From Brachionus koreanus (Eukaryota > Rotifera > Eurotatoria > Ploima > Brachionidae): a DNA stretch of 64,000 bases. This document shows positions 46,819 to 59,741 of this stretch, piece after piece; position 1 is the stretch's first letter, and the number at the start of each line of letters is the position of its first letter. The position numbers were made by a program, and so were the translations under genes. The notes beneath the pieces were generated by a model. That model did no database searches. It worked only from the letters and a program-made list of their open reading frames with translations, and was not told the origin of the DNA. The stretch is taken from the NCBI GenBank assembly GCA_016987375.1, contig PJRA01000313.1, positions 1,199,136 through 1,263,135 of the forward strand. The letters run 5' to 3'.

Positions 46819-48910
46819 TTAAATGTCGTTTTCGTTATTCGTCGAGTTAGATGCTGAATTGGCGACGGTACCTTTACAAAACATGTTTAATTGGATTTTT
46901 TTTCTAGCATTTTAGGGCCGAAATTTAAACAGTTTTGGCTATTCAAAAATTCAAGTATATTAAATATAGAAAGCTATTTACTATTTACTTTAATTTATAA
47001 ATTTATTTTAAATTTTTTTTTAAACTTTTGATTTTCAACATGGGCTAAAATTTATAATTAAATTTCGGTCAATAAAATGAGAACAAAAATTAAATTTTTA
47101 ACCCAAAAAAAAACAGAAATAAATATTTTAAAAATTAGTACAAAACGGAAAAATAGCTAGAGAAATAATCTCAGATCACAAACTTCGTACTCTGAATAAA
47201 ATTTCTGTAAAATTAGACAATTAATTCTAATAATTGTCTTTTGAATCAAAATTATTTGATTATTTTATATTCATATTAATTATTTTTCTAATTGTTATTA
47301 ATTTAATAAAAATTGAAAACTTGAATTGAAAAATTTTATTAACATTAATCTAGTATCACACATAAATTTTTAAATTAAAAAAAAAACTTATTTATAACTT
47401 ATTTAAATGGTCTAATATTCAGACATTTTGAATTTATTTTACTAGCTTTATTTTTTCTATGAAAATTTAGAGAAATTAAATAAAAAATTTATTAAGACAA
47501 AAATTTTTAAAATAGATTTCATTCTGTTTTTTTTTTGAAACTTGAACAAAATTTCTAATTTAATATAGTTCCCATTATTATTCAAAAAAAAACCAAACTA
47601 ACTTTTAATTACCTAAATTGGTGGGGGCGTTCTCGGCATTATTTTTTACAACAGGATCTAAAATTTAAGAAGACAAATAATTGAGAAAATTTTTTTTGGT
47701 TAGCTTTAAATTACAAAAATAAGGATGATCCATAGCCTGTCTTGCGGTAAGTCGTTCAGCATGATCGTATTTAAGTAATTTATCTAGAAAGTCAATAGCC
47801 TCGGCAGTGACTAAGTGCTGGTTTTCACTGTGGGTGAAACGTTCCCATCTCTTTTTCGAATGTCTACCGAGAATATCATTAAATCGCGGATCCAATTCAA
47901 TATGATACTTTTCGATATATTCAAATAGCTCGTCAGTGCCTAAAACTTTAGCTATTCTAACCAACTGATCGTAGTTATCGTGGCCGTGAAAGAATGGCTC
48001 TTTGCGAAATATTAAACTGGCTAGCATACAGCCAAGGCTCCACATGTCCAAAGAATAGTCATAGTATTGATAATCGACGAGAAGCTCTGGACCTTTGAAG
48101 TATCTAGACGCAACACGAACATTGTATTCTTGACCTGGGTGGTAAAATTCAGCTAGACCCCAGTCAATCAATCGTAGCTAGTTAAGATAAAAATTATGGC
48201 TTTGGTTTTTATTTTTTTTTTGATGGCTATATTTACTCGTCTATTCTCGTGATCGATCATGACGTTATGGGGCTTGACATCACGATGCATTATTCCCATA
48301 CTGTGACAAAAGTCTAAGGCTTTTAGCAACTCAAATAGGTAGAAACGAATATCATAATCAGACAAGGTCTGGTAGAACTGCTAAAATTATTTTTCTTAAT
48401 TTTTTTCTAATTTTAAAAATTTTAAATAAAAACACTACTTTAAAATCAGTGTTGTTTACATATTCCATAATTAATGCTGGAGTTCTTGACTAAAAAATGA
48501 AGTTTAGTTTATTTCATAAAAAAAAAAATGTTTATTCACTATTGGGTCTTTGACAACATCGTACAGTGAAATAATGTTGGGACCACTGCGTAAATTGTGT
48601 AATATTTTGATTTCTCTTTTAATTTTCTTTTTTTTAACTGGCTTTAGAGAAAAATTAGATTAAAAAAAAAAGATGAAGCAGAAATTAACGTTTAATAAAA
48701 TACTTTAAGAATTTTGATAACTATTTTTTCATTATTGGCAACATTAAAGCCTTCGAATACTTCACTATATTTTCCACGGCCAAGTTTGCGCACTATTTGA
48801 TAGTCGTCTTGATTGCCCCATTCGACCACATGCGATTCGTAGTCCCAGTACTCGCGAGGCTTGTGAGCATTGACGTCCGCATAGACGCGTGATTGACTCG
48901 GAGTGGCCAT
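46819..48910 (-). CDS. CSNK2A1: Casein kinase 2 catalytic subunit alpha
   Basis: Exons 48910-48704, 48641-48540, 48489-48439, 48380-48237, 48177-47715, 47657-47613 and 46871-46819, giving 354 residues. CK2 is a constitutively active acidophilic Ser/Thr kinase that forms an alpha2beta2 tetramer. Seen: the glycine loop [11 protein letters not shown], catalytic Lys at about 66 (IVIKILK), the basic cluster [31 protein letters not shown], the CK2-type DWG in [29 protein letters not shown] and [11 protein letters not shown]. The first six exons are certain. The last is inferred: exon 6 ends with a donor inside NLG|, and a phase-compatible GC-richer exon ([10 protein letters not shown]..) lies 740 bp on. 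If intron 6 is retained, translation stops at 47605 after NLGN (339 residues). An acceptor lies 21 bases before the ATG. Confidence 0.93.
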
Positions 48911-50666
48911 AAAATTAAAATTTTATTCAATCTAAACAAAATTAGCAACAAATATAAAATGTCCCCGTGTGCAGCGAGGCCGCTTCACCTTGATCTTTCA
49001 AATAGTTAGTTTAGAATAGCTTAATTTGTTATCTAAATGCTTCGTTTTATGTTTCATCATATATTCAAAATTTTTTTTGTTAAAAAAAAAACTTAATAAA
49101 TAATAACTTAGTGTGTTGTGTGCAAGCATAGACTCTGTTTTATTTTATTTTTATTTTTTTTTCTAGTTGCTAATGCGCTATCTTTACATAGGTTTAATAT
49201 GTCGCTTACCAAGTACTTTGTTTGAACGTATTCGTTCGAATACATGGAGCAAATTTGAGTTGAAATAATTCGGCATATTAATTTTGACTTGCAATCATCG
49301 CGATGCATTCAATTATAGAATTTTCTTACTGAATTAATGAGTATGTTGAAATTTTGTCTTGAAAATTTTATTTTCTGCAATTGTTGCAATTTTTTTTTCA
49401 ATTTTTTTCTTAACTAAAGCTTACTTTTTAAAATACTTTAAATTAAAAAAAAATAATAAATTTAGTTTTTGACAAAAAAAAATCAATACTTAGTATCTAT
49501 TTAATTGAAAATTTATGATAATTTTTTTGATCATATAAAATGCACTTATTTGAGAGCCTTCATTTTTTTACAAAAAATTATTGATCACAAAATTAGCATT
49601 TAAATTTTGAATAATTATCAGTATGATAATTGAAAACAAAATGATCTCTATTTTATTAAAAAATTTCTTCTAATTAAAGCTATTATTAAATATCCAAAGT
49701 AAATGTGGCAAAAAAAAAACTAAAAGAAAAACAAAAATTAATTAAATTAGACGTATTAAAGAAAATTTTTAGTATTCAAAATTCTGTTTTAAACAAAAAA
49801 ATAATCAAATGATTGATTAAATTCTCTATGAATATGAATTGCTGAAATTTTAAATCAAAAATTTGTGTCCAAAATTTTAGTCAATAAGGTTAAAAATTAG
49901 TATTATGGATATTTTATTTGTTTGTTGGTTATCTTTAAATTATTTCCTATTTTCAAAAAATTAATTGGATTAACTTTTTCCAAAAAGCTCGAGATATTTG
50001 AAAGGACAAATAAACTTAATAAACTAGCTGAAAATTTTCAAATTTCTACAATAACCTTAAATGTTATCTTTTAATTGATCTCTAATCTCAAATATATGTT
50101 GATAAACGAGACTGTTTGCTTTTAATAAAATATATTTGTCTAATGTTTGAGATAAGATCCCGTTTAGAAAATTTAATCTGCCAATGAAGCAATTCATACT
50201 GAAAATTACTTGCAATAAAACAACCTTGCTGCTTTTAAGGGTTTTTAGCTTGTATTGATAAAATTCCAAAAGTAAACACTTCCAGCTGAGTTAGAAATAA
50301 TTTTCTAAATTTATTTGTTGATAAAATTTCCTCTATCTAGGTAAAAAAATTGCACACAGTTTCAAAAAGAAACCAACAATTATTATTGAAATAATGGATG
50401 AAAAAAAATTAAAAAATTAAATCAGTTGGAAGCTGTTATGAAAACTATCTAATAATTAAAAATCTAAAATTCTATTAATTAAAAATTTGAGTTAATTTTC
50501 AGATAGATTGAACATTCAATAATTTTAGAAGCATGGAAAAAAAAATTTTAAATTTCCAAAGTTATGTTTCATTTGAAATAATTTTAAAAATTATAATTAA
50601 TTTATTTAAAATAATAAATAATTTCTAATGCTTTTTTTTTTCAATCTTCAATCTACAAATTCCAAA
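48911..50666. other. Divergent region between CK2alpha and PIGT
   Basis: About 1.75 kb. Near CK2alpha there is a GTTTAG acceptor (around 48932) and a short G+C-rich patch (48961-48995) that may be a 5'-UTR exon. Minus-strand open frames around 49.1-49.3 and 50.1-50.3 kb have no protein-like features. Nothing else is recognised. Confidence 0.4.
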
Positions 50667-53600
50667 ATGAGATTAAAAAAAAATTTTATTTTATCAGTTA
50701 TATTAGTATTAATTAATTTATCTGATCTGTCCATAGCTTATACTTTTGTGGAAAGACTTAATGTAAATATATTACCAAATTCGAATGCATATTTTCACTT
50801 TGAATTTAAATCAAAATGGCCGAAAACAATCAATTCACGAGTTGAAAATTTTGAAAATTTTCCAAAAATAATCGGAGATTTAGTATCAAAATTTGATATT
50901 GACGAGTTATCATTAAGTCTTTCTCAAGGAAAATGGAAGTATAATCAATGGGGAATGCCATTTGAAAATGCACCGTCAGGTGGTGAGCTTTGGGCATCTT
51001 TTAAAGATCAACTTAATCAGAATAAGTAAGATTTTTTGTTGAAATTTAAGATTTTTCACTGATCTTTTTGAAAAAGAATCGACTCTAACTGGTTGCAGAC
51101 TAGTCGAGCAATATCTGGTCTTTTCGGCTTATCTATTAACCTCGAAGAAAATCCAAACACTGCAATTCCAAATTTCTTAATACTGAGCAATAACAAAAAT
51201 AATTCAAATGTAAGATATGCCTCTATTCCAAATGAAATTGTTTGTACAGAAAATTTAACACCATGGATTAAACTATTGCCTTGCGCGAAAAGTAAAGGCT
51301 TAGCCCAATTGTTTAAATCAGCTCCTAAACTTTTTGAATCGCACTATTTTATGATAAATCTCAATTTTAAAAGAACTTGCATGGTAAATAAACTTTTGAT
51401 TTATATGCAAATTAACATTTCAATTTTCTAATGAAGGACTATACATGCTCTAATTTTGAATTTGATTTGAGACAGACTCTATCATTGATAAATAATGTTG
51501 ACATGATCACTCGTCAATTAAATGACAAAGAGTCTACATGGTCGTTTTTTAATATCTTTCAAAATAAAATAAATGGTCTGTGTCCTGTTGCCAAAGAATC
51601 ACTAGTTTTTTTGAACTTGGCAAAAAAAGCTGTGAGTACTTTATTTAAATCTAAACCAATTTGAATTCAAATTGAAGGCTTAAAATTCAGATTATTGATT
51701 TTTTATTTTTATGTCTTTATTTTCATTTGATTCTTTAATTTGATAATTTATTAAAATTTAATTTTTTTATCAGAGTTAAAAGAAAATGAGAATTAAAAAA
51801 ATATATCACAATCATATTCCAAAATATTTGAGTAAAAATTATTTTAATTAAAAAATAGTAAAAATTAAAACAAGAGTGCTATTACTAAAGATGTTATTAA
51901 ACTGAGAGTGCCATCATTAAAGATTCATTTTTTGAAACACATACACAAAAAAAGTTTTTTTATTTGACTTGGTTTTTACAAAAAATCTGGTTTTAACATT
52001 AACAAAAACTTTATTCTGCCAGTTCGTTTGCCAATACTAATCAAAACTAAACTAAATCTTATCAAAAAATTAAATTTACTTAAAATTACAAAAATGTTAG
52101 TAATTAAATTTTTTTATCAAAATTTGCCCGTATTTAAGACTAATTGATTTTGATAGAAATTCTTCAGCATCCAAAATTTAAAAACTAGATAATTGACTTG
52201 AAAATAAACGTGATTTTTTGGTTAAAAAATTTGAGTTGCTTTAGAATGAAAAAATTTGTTTTTGAATAATTCTTAATCATCATATATTTTCTGTTTCATG
52301 TTTTGTATTTATTATTATTATCATTTATTTCATTGAATGCCTTAAAGGCGATGTAAAGTAAAAGAAAAAAAGAAAACAAAAATTAGAAAAATAGTTTCAC
52401 AAATATATAATAATGTTAATTTTTTTTAAAATTACAGTCACTAATTATTATTTATTTTTCTTTTGTGAATAAAAATAAAGTAAAATTACAAATGAAATAG
52501 AACTAAAACAACACATATTATCAATTTTTTTTCATCTCAAAACTATTAACATAATTCTTCTAATCAATTCCACAAAAATAATGGCCTCTTGAAATATATT
52601 AATTTTTAAATATTGATAAATTTTAAATGATAACAAATTCTTAGTATATTGTTGCTTTAAGCAGTGAGCAAACTTTCGATCTATAGCTATTAGGTTCTTA
52701 CTCGAATCAAAAAATACTTATATTCTAGCTATCTAAAATAATATTTCCTATGCATTAAAAATGCTAAGTAAAGACATTGTTTTAACCGATAAGGCAATTA
52801 ATAAAGAAAAAATTTCTTCACACAAAAATCAAGTAAATTTAAATCAAAAAGTTTTTTTTTATTAATATTAATGTGATTATATAATCAAAAAATAACACAA
52901 AAACATATTTGCTTAGAAGCATCATATTTCTTAACCAAAATATATTATTCAAATAATTTTTTTTTATTAAAAGTTATTTTAATTTTCTTTATTTATTTAT
53001 AATATTTAATTAAATTTAGAAAACAACATTGATTCCAAGCTCAAAATCAGGCGAATTGTATTTATACAATTTGAATGATTACTTGAAAAATTCTAAAGAA
53101 TTCAATCCAATTATAGTTCAACAACATGAAATAGAAATAGCCAATTCTTCACCAATTTCTATACAACGATTTATCACTGGTAAAAATGTCAATATTCTAA
53201 TTTCTTTTTTCTATAATTTAAATTTAAAGATAAAAATGAAATTAATTTTGGAATCAAGACCACAATCACTAATGAAAATAATCGAGAAATATCTGCAATT
53301 TATTTTGATACTATTCCATGGTACTTCAGGGTCTATATAAGCAGTCTAACTATAAAAGATGTGGAAAATGACATTGATGTTAAGCCAGAATCTATTTCTT
53401 TTAAACCTGGTTTGGACCGTCAAAAACTGCATCAAATTGAAATAAAGCTAAATCTCCGACCTAAAGGGATTTATTCAGTATATTTTAGAGCTGATTTTGG
53501 CTATTTAAAATGGGATGAATTTCCTCCAGATGTAAATCATGGCTTTTATATTAATCCAGTTTTGGTTAGCATAAATCCAAGCGAAGAAAATATTAATATT

Positions 53601-53786
53601 TACTCGGAACCTTTATTGATGAATCTGCCAACACCCGACTTCAGTATGCCTTATAATGTTATATGCTTGACCTGTACCGTAGTAGCTATAGGCTTCGGAT
53701 CATTTCACAATTTTACTACGCGTAAATTCAAATTTATTCAGTCGAAAACTTTATTGGAAAAGCTAAAATCGTTTTTTAAAAAATAG
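50667..53786 (+). CDS. PIGT: PIGT, GPI-transamidase subunit
   Basis: Five exons: 50667-51025, 51077-51383, 51437-51631, 53020-53179 and 53230-53786, giving 525 residues (human 578). PIGT is the large luminal subunit of the ER GPI-transamidase, disulphide-linked to PIGK. Seen: a signal peptide from Met 50667 (RLKKNFILSVILVLINL), LSLSQGKWKYNQWGMPFENA, PSGGELWASF, VCTENLTPWIKLLPC, FDLRQTLS, FDTIPWYFRVYISSLTI, PPDVNHGFYINPV and MNLPTPDFSMPYNVICLTC at the start of the single C-terminal membrane segment. An in-frame ATG at 50628 would put 13 extra residues before the signal peptide; I prefer 50667. Intron 3 is 1.39 kb and contains a short imperfect direct repeat near 51.88-51.93 kb. Confidence 0.93.
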
Positions 53787-53937
53787 GAAAATTTTTTTTT
53801 AATTTCTTAAATGACTAAAAATATTTTAAAATAAAACAGTTTTTTTTTTAATTTTTATTTTTAAAATCTAACACATCGGAATAAAATCTGAAATATTTAG
53901 AACAAAAATGAAAAATAAAAAAAAACAGTAATTTAGA

Positions 53938-56900
53938 ATGAATCAAATTAAAAAATCAGCCACTTTGATTATATCAAGTGCTATTCAAAAAAGTGTCAAT
54001 AATTTTAACTACAAAGTAATGTTACTTAAACGAAATAGTCGCATGAGAACTGCGCCAAATTTTCATGTTTACCCGGGAGGTAAATACGATGAAGCAATTG
54101 ATGAATCGTTGAATTGGCTAGACGTGTTTTTTTTCTCGAGAGACTTAGAGAAGATTAAATCTAATCCGAAATTATTGCGTAAAATTTATTTTAATGACTT
54201 AATCAATAATAACTCAATAGGAAGTCTAGAGAATAAACAAACGAATAATAGTCTTTCTATACCGCTTGAATTGTCCTATAGACTTTGTGCAATTAGAGAG
54301 ACATTTGAAGAGACTGGACTCCTACTGGCTATGAAAAAACACAAATTAGACACACAAGCTAAGCTTTATTCAAGTTATTTTAAGGAAAATATTAATGAAA
54401 TAAAAGATTGGCACAAAATAATCAAAAAAGACTCATCAAAATTTGTCGACATGTTTCTAGAAATGAATATTATTCCTGACGTGTTTGGTCTTCATGAATG
54501 GGCAAATTGGATCACACCAGTTCATGAAAAAATTCGCTTTAATACCTTTTTTTTTACGTGTTTTTTACACAATGTACCATCAAACGACTGGTTAGACATA
54601 AACACTGATGAAATAGATTCATTAGAAGTAAAATTATTTTGCCTTTTTCATTGACTAAGAAAGCATTTTCTAAAAGGATTAAAATTAATTTTATTTAACT
54701 AAAAATTTCAAAGAATCAAAATATCAACAAACAAAATACTTTAGAAAAAGTATCAAATAACTATTAACGGATATGTCGTCTAAATTCAAAGGTCATTTGT
54801 TTACTAATTATTTAAATGTGATTTTTTTACATGTTATTTTATTTTCCGAGAATATTCAAAAGTCAAAATTAAATTCATTTAAAGATCAACTTAATTTTTT
54901 TAGATTTTAATTCTTTATTGTATTTATTAGAACAGATTAAGTTTTGAAAATACAGAATTTTCTAATTTTGAATGTATAATTTTAAAATTAGGTTTTTTAA
55001 GGATTATTACAATAAGAAAATTTAATCTCGTTTAAGTTCTTAAGGAAATATAAAATTGTTTATTTATCAATGTTCAAAATGCAAATTTTTAATGAAAAAA
55101 TAGTGATACTTCTTGTGTAAAACTACAGCAGATAATCTATAGAAAGTATTGAAAAAAAAAGAAACATTTTTTTAAAAGGAAGAATAATCTACAAATTAAA
55201 TAAATTAGAGTCGTAAATAAATTATTCAAGAGATTTTATCAAATGAATTAAAGTGTTACGTAACTTTTTCATAAATAAGTTATTTTAAGATTTATTAGGT
55301 AATCTAGTTACAAAATTTAATTGATAATTGTTATTTTTAACAAAGCTTTAAAAATTTATTTTATTTTTCTCAAGATTTTTATTATGTAAATAAATTTTAT
55401 TTGAGAAATAAATGTGATTGTTGAGCTTTTTAATTTCGTTACATTATATCAGATTCTAGACACAATGCCATAGTATCCATAATTGAAAAAAGTCTCAATT
55501 TAGATCACGAAGAAAAAAATTATTAAATAATGAGAATAGCTCATGAACCTGCCAATCTACCAATCACACTAATGGCATTGAGCTTTTGAATAATTTTTTT
55601 TAATTTTAATTTTTGGGTAGTTAAAGCTTCACTGTGGTTACGGTTTAAATTAAAAAATAAAATTCGTTTTTAAAAAAGAATAATTTTTAGAAAATAAAAT
55701 TATCAATTTGTTTAAATAAAAGTAGATAATTTCCAAAACTTTAAATTTTATTGAAATAATTTTTGTTCAAAACACTCAAGCTCTAGATTTTGTTCACAAT
55801 TGTTAGAATTCGAGATTCTTTCAAAAACCTCAGAAAATTTTCCAAATTCAAAAATTAGGTTTTTTTATTAATTTTCTAGAAAAAAAAATTTCTTAACTTT
55901 ACTCTATGGAATTACAAAAGCTAATTAAACTCTTTATTTTTAATAGAATATTTAAGCGAAAAACTTTTCTGAATTTACATTTAGTTATTTTTGGTTTTTT
56001 ATAAAATCTATTAAAGCCTATTGATGAGAATAGTAAACAAAGTTGGACTAGTGAAAACCTTTTTTAAATTCACGATGAATAGTGGCCAGTAGATTGAATT
56101 TTGTTAATTTAGCCAAGCAAAATTATTGAAATAAGATACGTGAGATTAAAATTAATTGTTTAATCCTGGATAAAAATTTATAAATTAATTTTGTAGAAAA
56201 AAAATTCAACTGTTAAATTTTAGATTTAGATAGGTAAAAAAATAATGATTTTATTTTAATTTAAAATTTGTTTTTGTTTATCACATAATAGCTAATTTAT
56301 CATATCACAAATATTCATAATTTTTAAGAATTTTATCATAGAAAATCAATAGGCAACAATTTTAAATGTTAAGCAATTACGTGTTATTTTTCGACTTAAA
56401 GGCAGAAAAACTGTAGTAATAAATTCAGAAAAAAATTGCCTTTTTTGTTGAAAATAAAGGTAATTGAAATCAAATTGAAAAAAAATAAATAAAGTGACGT
56501 AACTTTGTGTTTACTATCTGTCTACAGGTAGACTAATAGTAATTTAATTTTTCTTGTAAATACATCTAAAATGTGAAGCTATTTACTCATTTAAATAAAA
56601 TTTAATTTTTCAGTTCTTCACTCCAAAAGAGGCATTGGAAAAAAACACTCGAAATCAGATTAAATTTATTCCGCCTCAACTTTATGAGTTTAGCAGACTA
56701 GAGAGATTTTTTAATGTGGAAAAATTAGCCGAATATAGTTTGAGACGTCAGCACTACGGCCTCACTCCATGGTTACCCATTTTTGTAAACAATCGGCACA
56801 TCGGCCTCTTACCAGGTTTGAAAATATTCAAAAGTCCCATTAATCCACTCTAATAATCTCTTAATTAGGTGATTATATGTACCAAACAGTAAGTGAGCAG

Positions 56901-57035
56901 AACAAGACAGAAATCGAGCCGGCCGACATGAGCCGGAGGCTAAATCGCATAATCAGAAACCAGTCTGATCCGACTAAGCCCATGTACAAAATAGTTTGTA
57001 ACTACGACTTCGATGGTAGCCAATTATTCTCTTGA
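53938..57035 (+). CDS. NUDT19: NUDT19, Nudix CoA diphosphatase
   Basis: Three exons: 53938-54627, 56614-56815 and 56869-57035, giving 352 residues (human 375). NUDT19 hydrolyses CoA and acyl-CoAs, in peroxisomes in mammals. Seen: VMLLKRNSRM, HVYPGGKYD, the split Nudix box with the family's long insertion before AIRETFEETGLLL (RE..EE..G metal site), PDVFGLHEWANWITPVHEKIRF, RFNTFFFTCFL, FIPPQLYEFSRLERF and HIGLLPGGDYMY. Intron 1 is about 2 kb. The C-terminus ends QLFS, which is not a recognisable PTS1, so peroxisomal import by that route is doubtful. Exon 3 is richer in G+C than the rest. A TAATTTAG acceptor lies one base before the ATG. It starts 151 bp after the PIGT stop. Confidence 0.92.
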
Positions 57036-58781
57036 TAAAATTGTTTTTCTTTCAAATATATTTTTTTAAGTTAGAAGTAAAATTATGTACACAAATTTTC
57101 TGAATTTTTCTCCCATTAATTGTCTTGACGAAAATACATTTTGACAGCTTTTGTTAATTTTTTTCAAGAATTGTTTGCTCTACACTATGGATTAAATTAT
57201 TTAACCAGCGTCAAAAAAATAAAATATAAATAAATTAAAAGAATAAATGAGCAAATATTTAAAGTTTGTTTATAGCACTATTTGTGATGTTGGCCTAAAT
57301 AAACATTTTGCTTTTCACAGCTATTGACTGTTGAATAAAAAATCAAGTGCTGCTACTTAAACAGTTCTTTATTCTTGTAATTAATCATAAAAAAATATAT
57401 TATATAAGTGTGGCATCAAATTTAGCTGAATTAATATTGTATAAATAAATTGCATAATAGTTAGGATAACATAAAAAACACAAGATACCGTGTAAATTTG
57501 AATATTCATAATCAGATTTTTTCAATAAAAAAAATAGTGTCACTTTGAATCTGTTTAAATGCAAGGCCCGAACTAATTTTAAAAATTAGTCCGAATTTTT
57601 TTTTTTAATTTAGGTTGTTAGGCTGTCTAACTTTAATTCAAAATAAATAGCAAAAAATAGAATTTTATTTTAGTTGTTTTTTGTCTTGTGTTGTTGTTGA
57701 AAATTTTATTTAAAAAGAAATTTTTAAGGTTTAGTGAAATAAAAAAAAATATATATATGATTTTTAATGCTAAATATTTAAACAATTTATAGTGTTTTTA
57801 AAATCACTTAGCAAAAAAGTGATTTTAGAAATAGAATCATATGTTTTTAAAAAAAGAAAAAATTAATTCTTGTTTTATGGCCTGGTATGAAAGGGGTGTC
57901 GGGCAGTCGTCATAACAAAAATCACTATTTTATTCAAATTAAAGCATTAAATTAGCACGCATTTGCTTCGTGATCAAGCTAAATATTGTGAATTTCAGTT
58001 AGCTTCACAATAAACATAATTTTTGCCAAAGCACTAATCAAATACGACCTAATTATAAATTAAGGCTCAAGCCAATTGAATTTTGTTTCAGTTTGACAGG
58101 AGGTATAAAATATTCGTTTTTATATTTTATTTTCTAGTCGCTCTCATTTTTCTTTCTTCATTTCGAGCTCTCTCTGCTAGGCAGCTACACATACGCACAT
58201 AATCGTAGATATTAAGGATGCTAGCAGCAGTAGTAGTAGCTTATGAAAATGCGTATTTTTCTAAATTATGCTGATTACGACAATATTAATTATAATAGAA
58301 ACGCGGCGTCATTTTCTTAGAAATTCTAATATTCGCAATTTAAACTTTTAGTTAGACACTTTTGTTCTAGGATCTTTGGATCATATGTTTGTATTAGTTA
58401 GTATAAAAGCAACTCTAGTTTTTCAAACATTTCTCTAAATGGGAAATAACTAACTAACTTAAGACAAAAAAAAATTTATAATTATAATTTTTTTCTCTCT
58501 CTAATTTTTAGATAACTCAAACACGACTAAACAACGATTGTTTTTTTAAACATAGGGATTTTTGTTAATTTTTGTTGGTAGCATTTTTTTTTTCCAAGCT
58601 TTGAATTTTTCAACTATTACGAATCATAAAATTCAAGATACGCAATTGAATTTTCTTGTTATAATGTCTTGTTAATAATTGTTAATTATTTCGATTTTGT
58701 GCGGATATAAATACTTGAACAAAACTCAACCAGCTCAAAGAATACTTTAAAATAAATAAATTAAATTAAAAAAAAAAGAAG
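57036..58781. other. Upstream region of the TP53INP gene
   Basis: About 1.75 kb. It holds the end of NUDT19, a TATAAAAT near 58103, a pyrimidine-rich CT block (58139-58185), a short AGC/AGT repeat (58220-58241) and a second TATA box near the start codon (see separate entry). No gene was recognised. Confidence 0.4.
58706..58713 (+). promoter_or_regulatory. TATA box of the TP53INP gene
   Basis: TATAAATA lies 69 bp before the start codon in a locally less A-only context (GTGCGGATATAAATAC). Transcription would start near 58735-58740, leaving a leader of about 45 nt. A strong TATA box suits a stress-inducible gene. In such AT-rich DNA the motif alone is weak evidence. Confidence 0.4.
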
Positions 58782-59741
58782 ATGTTCAATTTATTGGGTA
58801 GCCTATTGTTCGGCAATAAATCAGTAGAAAGCCAAAGTGAGGCAAATGATGTAAATACTCAAGTGGAAAGATCTCCAGTCAAGAATGCATCTGAGGTGGC
58901 CAACGAGGATTGGGACATTGTGGACCGGTTCGAGGAGGCGGACAAGTGCTTGGTTGCTGAGCAGGTTGTGTACGGACCGGAGCCCCGGCCCGACATGTTT
59001 GAGCGGGCCGAGGACGACAACGACGTCATACTGGGCTCTTTTTTCGAGAGGAACGAGCACAGCACAGACGACCAGGAGCGCTACAAGATTCGCAGCTACG
59101 ACGATGAAGAAGTGCCCGAAGTGAAAAACAAGGATTGGCTAATCACCCCTTTGCCATGCTTGACATCTATCACTGCCTCGCAGCGCTCCAACACTGAGAA
59201 TTCCGAATTGGAAAATTTGCTTATCGAACACCCCAGCATGAGTGTGTTCGTCACTGCTACATCCACATCCATAATCGACTCTATCGATTCAGATGTTATG
59301 CAATCGGTAAGCGTCAAAAATTATGCTCATTTTTTTGTATCGATTTTTGTCTAAGCAACAATCGATATTAACTTAAATTTGAATTTGTATTAATTATTTT
59401 AATGTGTTTTTTTTTTTTTTAAGAAGGAAAAAAAAGAAGAGAAAAGCAGTTGTGAAAAACGCAAAGGAAATGAGATGAGCGCTGGTGAATCGCCAAATAG
59501 CACTTTGAGACGAAAGGGCAAAAAAAGCAAAAAATCAAATGCTCTATGCAACAAAGAAAATGTACGCGCTCTTTTGTTCAGCGATCCCAAAAAAGGCTCA
59601 GCTCAAGCCAAAAAATTTGATGGTAGTTTGCTTAATGGTAAACAAATGACTCGTTGCAACAAAAGTTCGGCATTCAAGTCAAACAATGTAAATTTGAATA
59701 AGAGAAAGTATCACAAATTGCAGCAACCATCTGTACTCTAA
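58782..59741 (+). CDS. TP53INP1: TP53INP/DOR-family autophagy and nuclear cofactor
   Basis: Two exons, 58782-59306 and 59424-59741 (phase 0), giving 280 residues. TP53INP proteins shuttle between nucleus and autophagosomes; they bind LC3/GABARAP through an LIR and act as transcription cofactors. Seen: MFNLLGSLLFG at the start, NEDWDIVDRFEE as the acidic LIR (W..V/I) at about residues 40-52, DWLITPLPCLTS, then ENLLIEHPSMSVFV, the second hallmark block. The second exon codes for a Lys-rich tail with nuclear-localisation-like runs (RRKGKKSKKS). The symbol is the closest vertebrate name; invertebrates usually have one family member. About 58880-59110 is strikingly G+C-rich against the whole window. 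The donor GTAAGC and a long T-tract acceptor are clear. Confidence 0.88.

Noticed and set aside
48961..48995. G+C-rich patch as a tRNA, SL RNA or spliceosomal snRNA
   Set aside because: No cloverleaf, no A/B box, no Sm site, and no match to known U-RNA ends that I could see. It is more likely a 5'-UTR exon segment.
49108..50269. Two minus-strand frames between CK2alpha and PIGT
   Set aside because: Composition is that of random AT-rich DNA, and no motifs are seen. They probably lie in CK2alpha 5' sequence.
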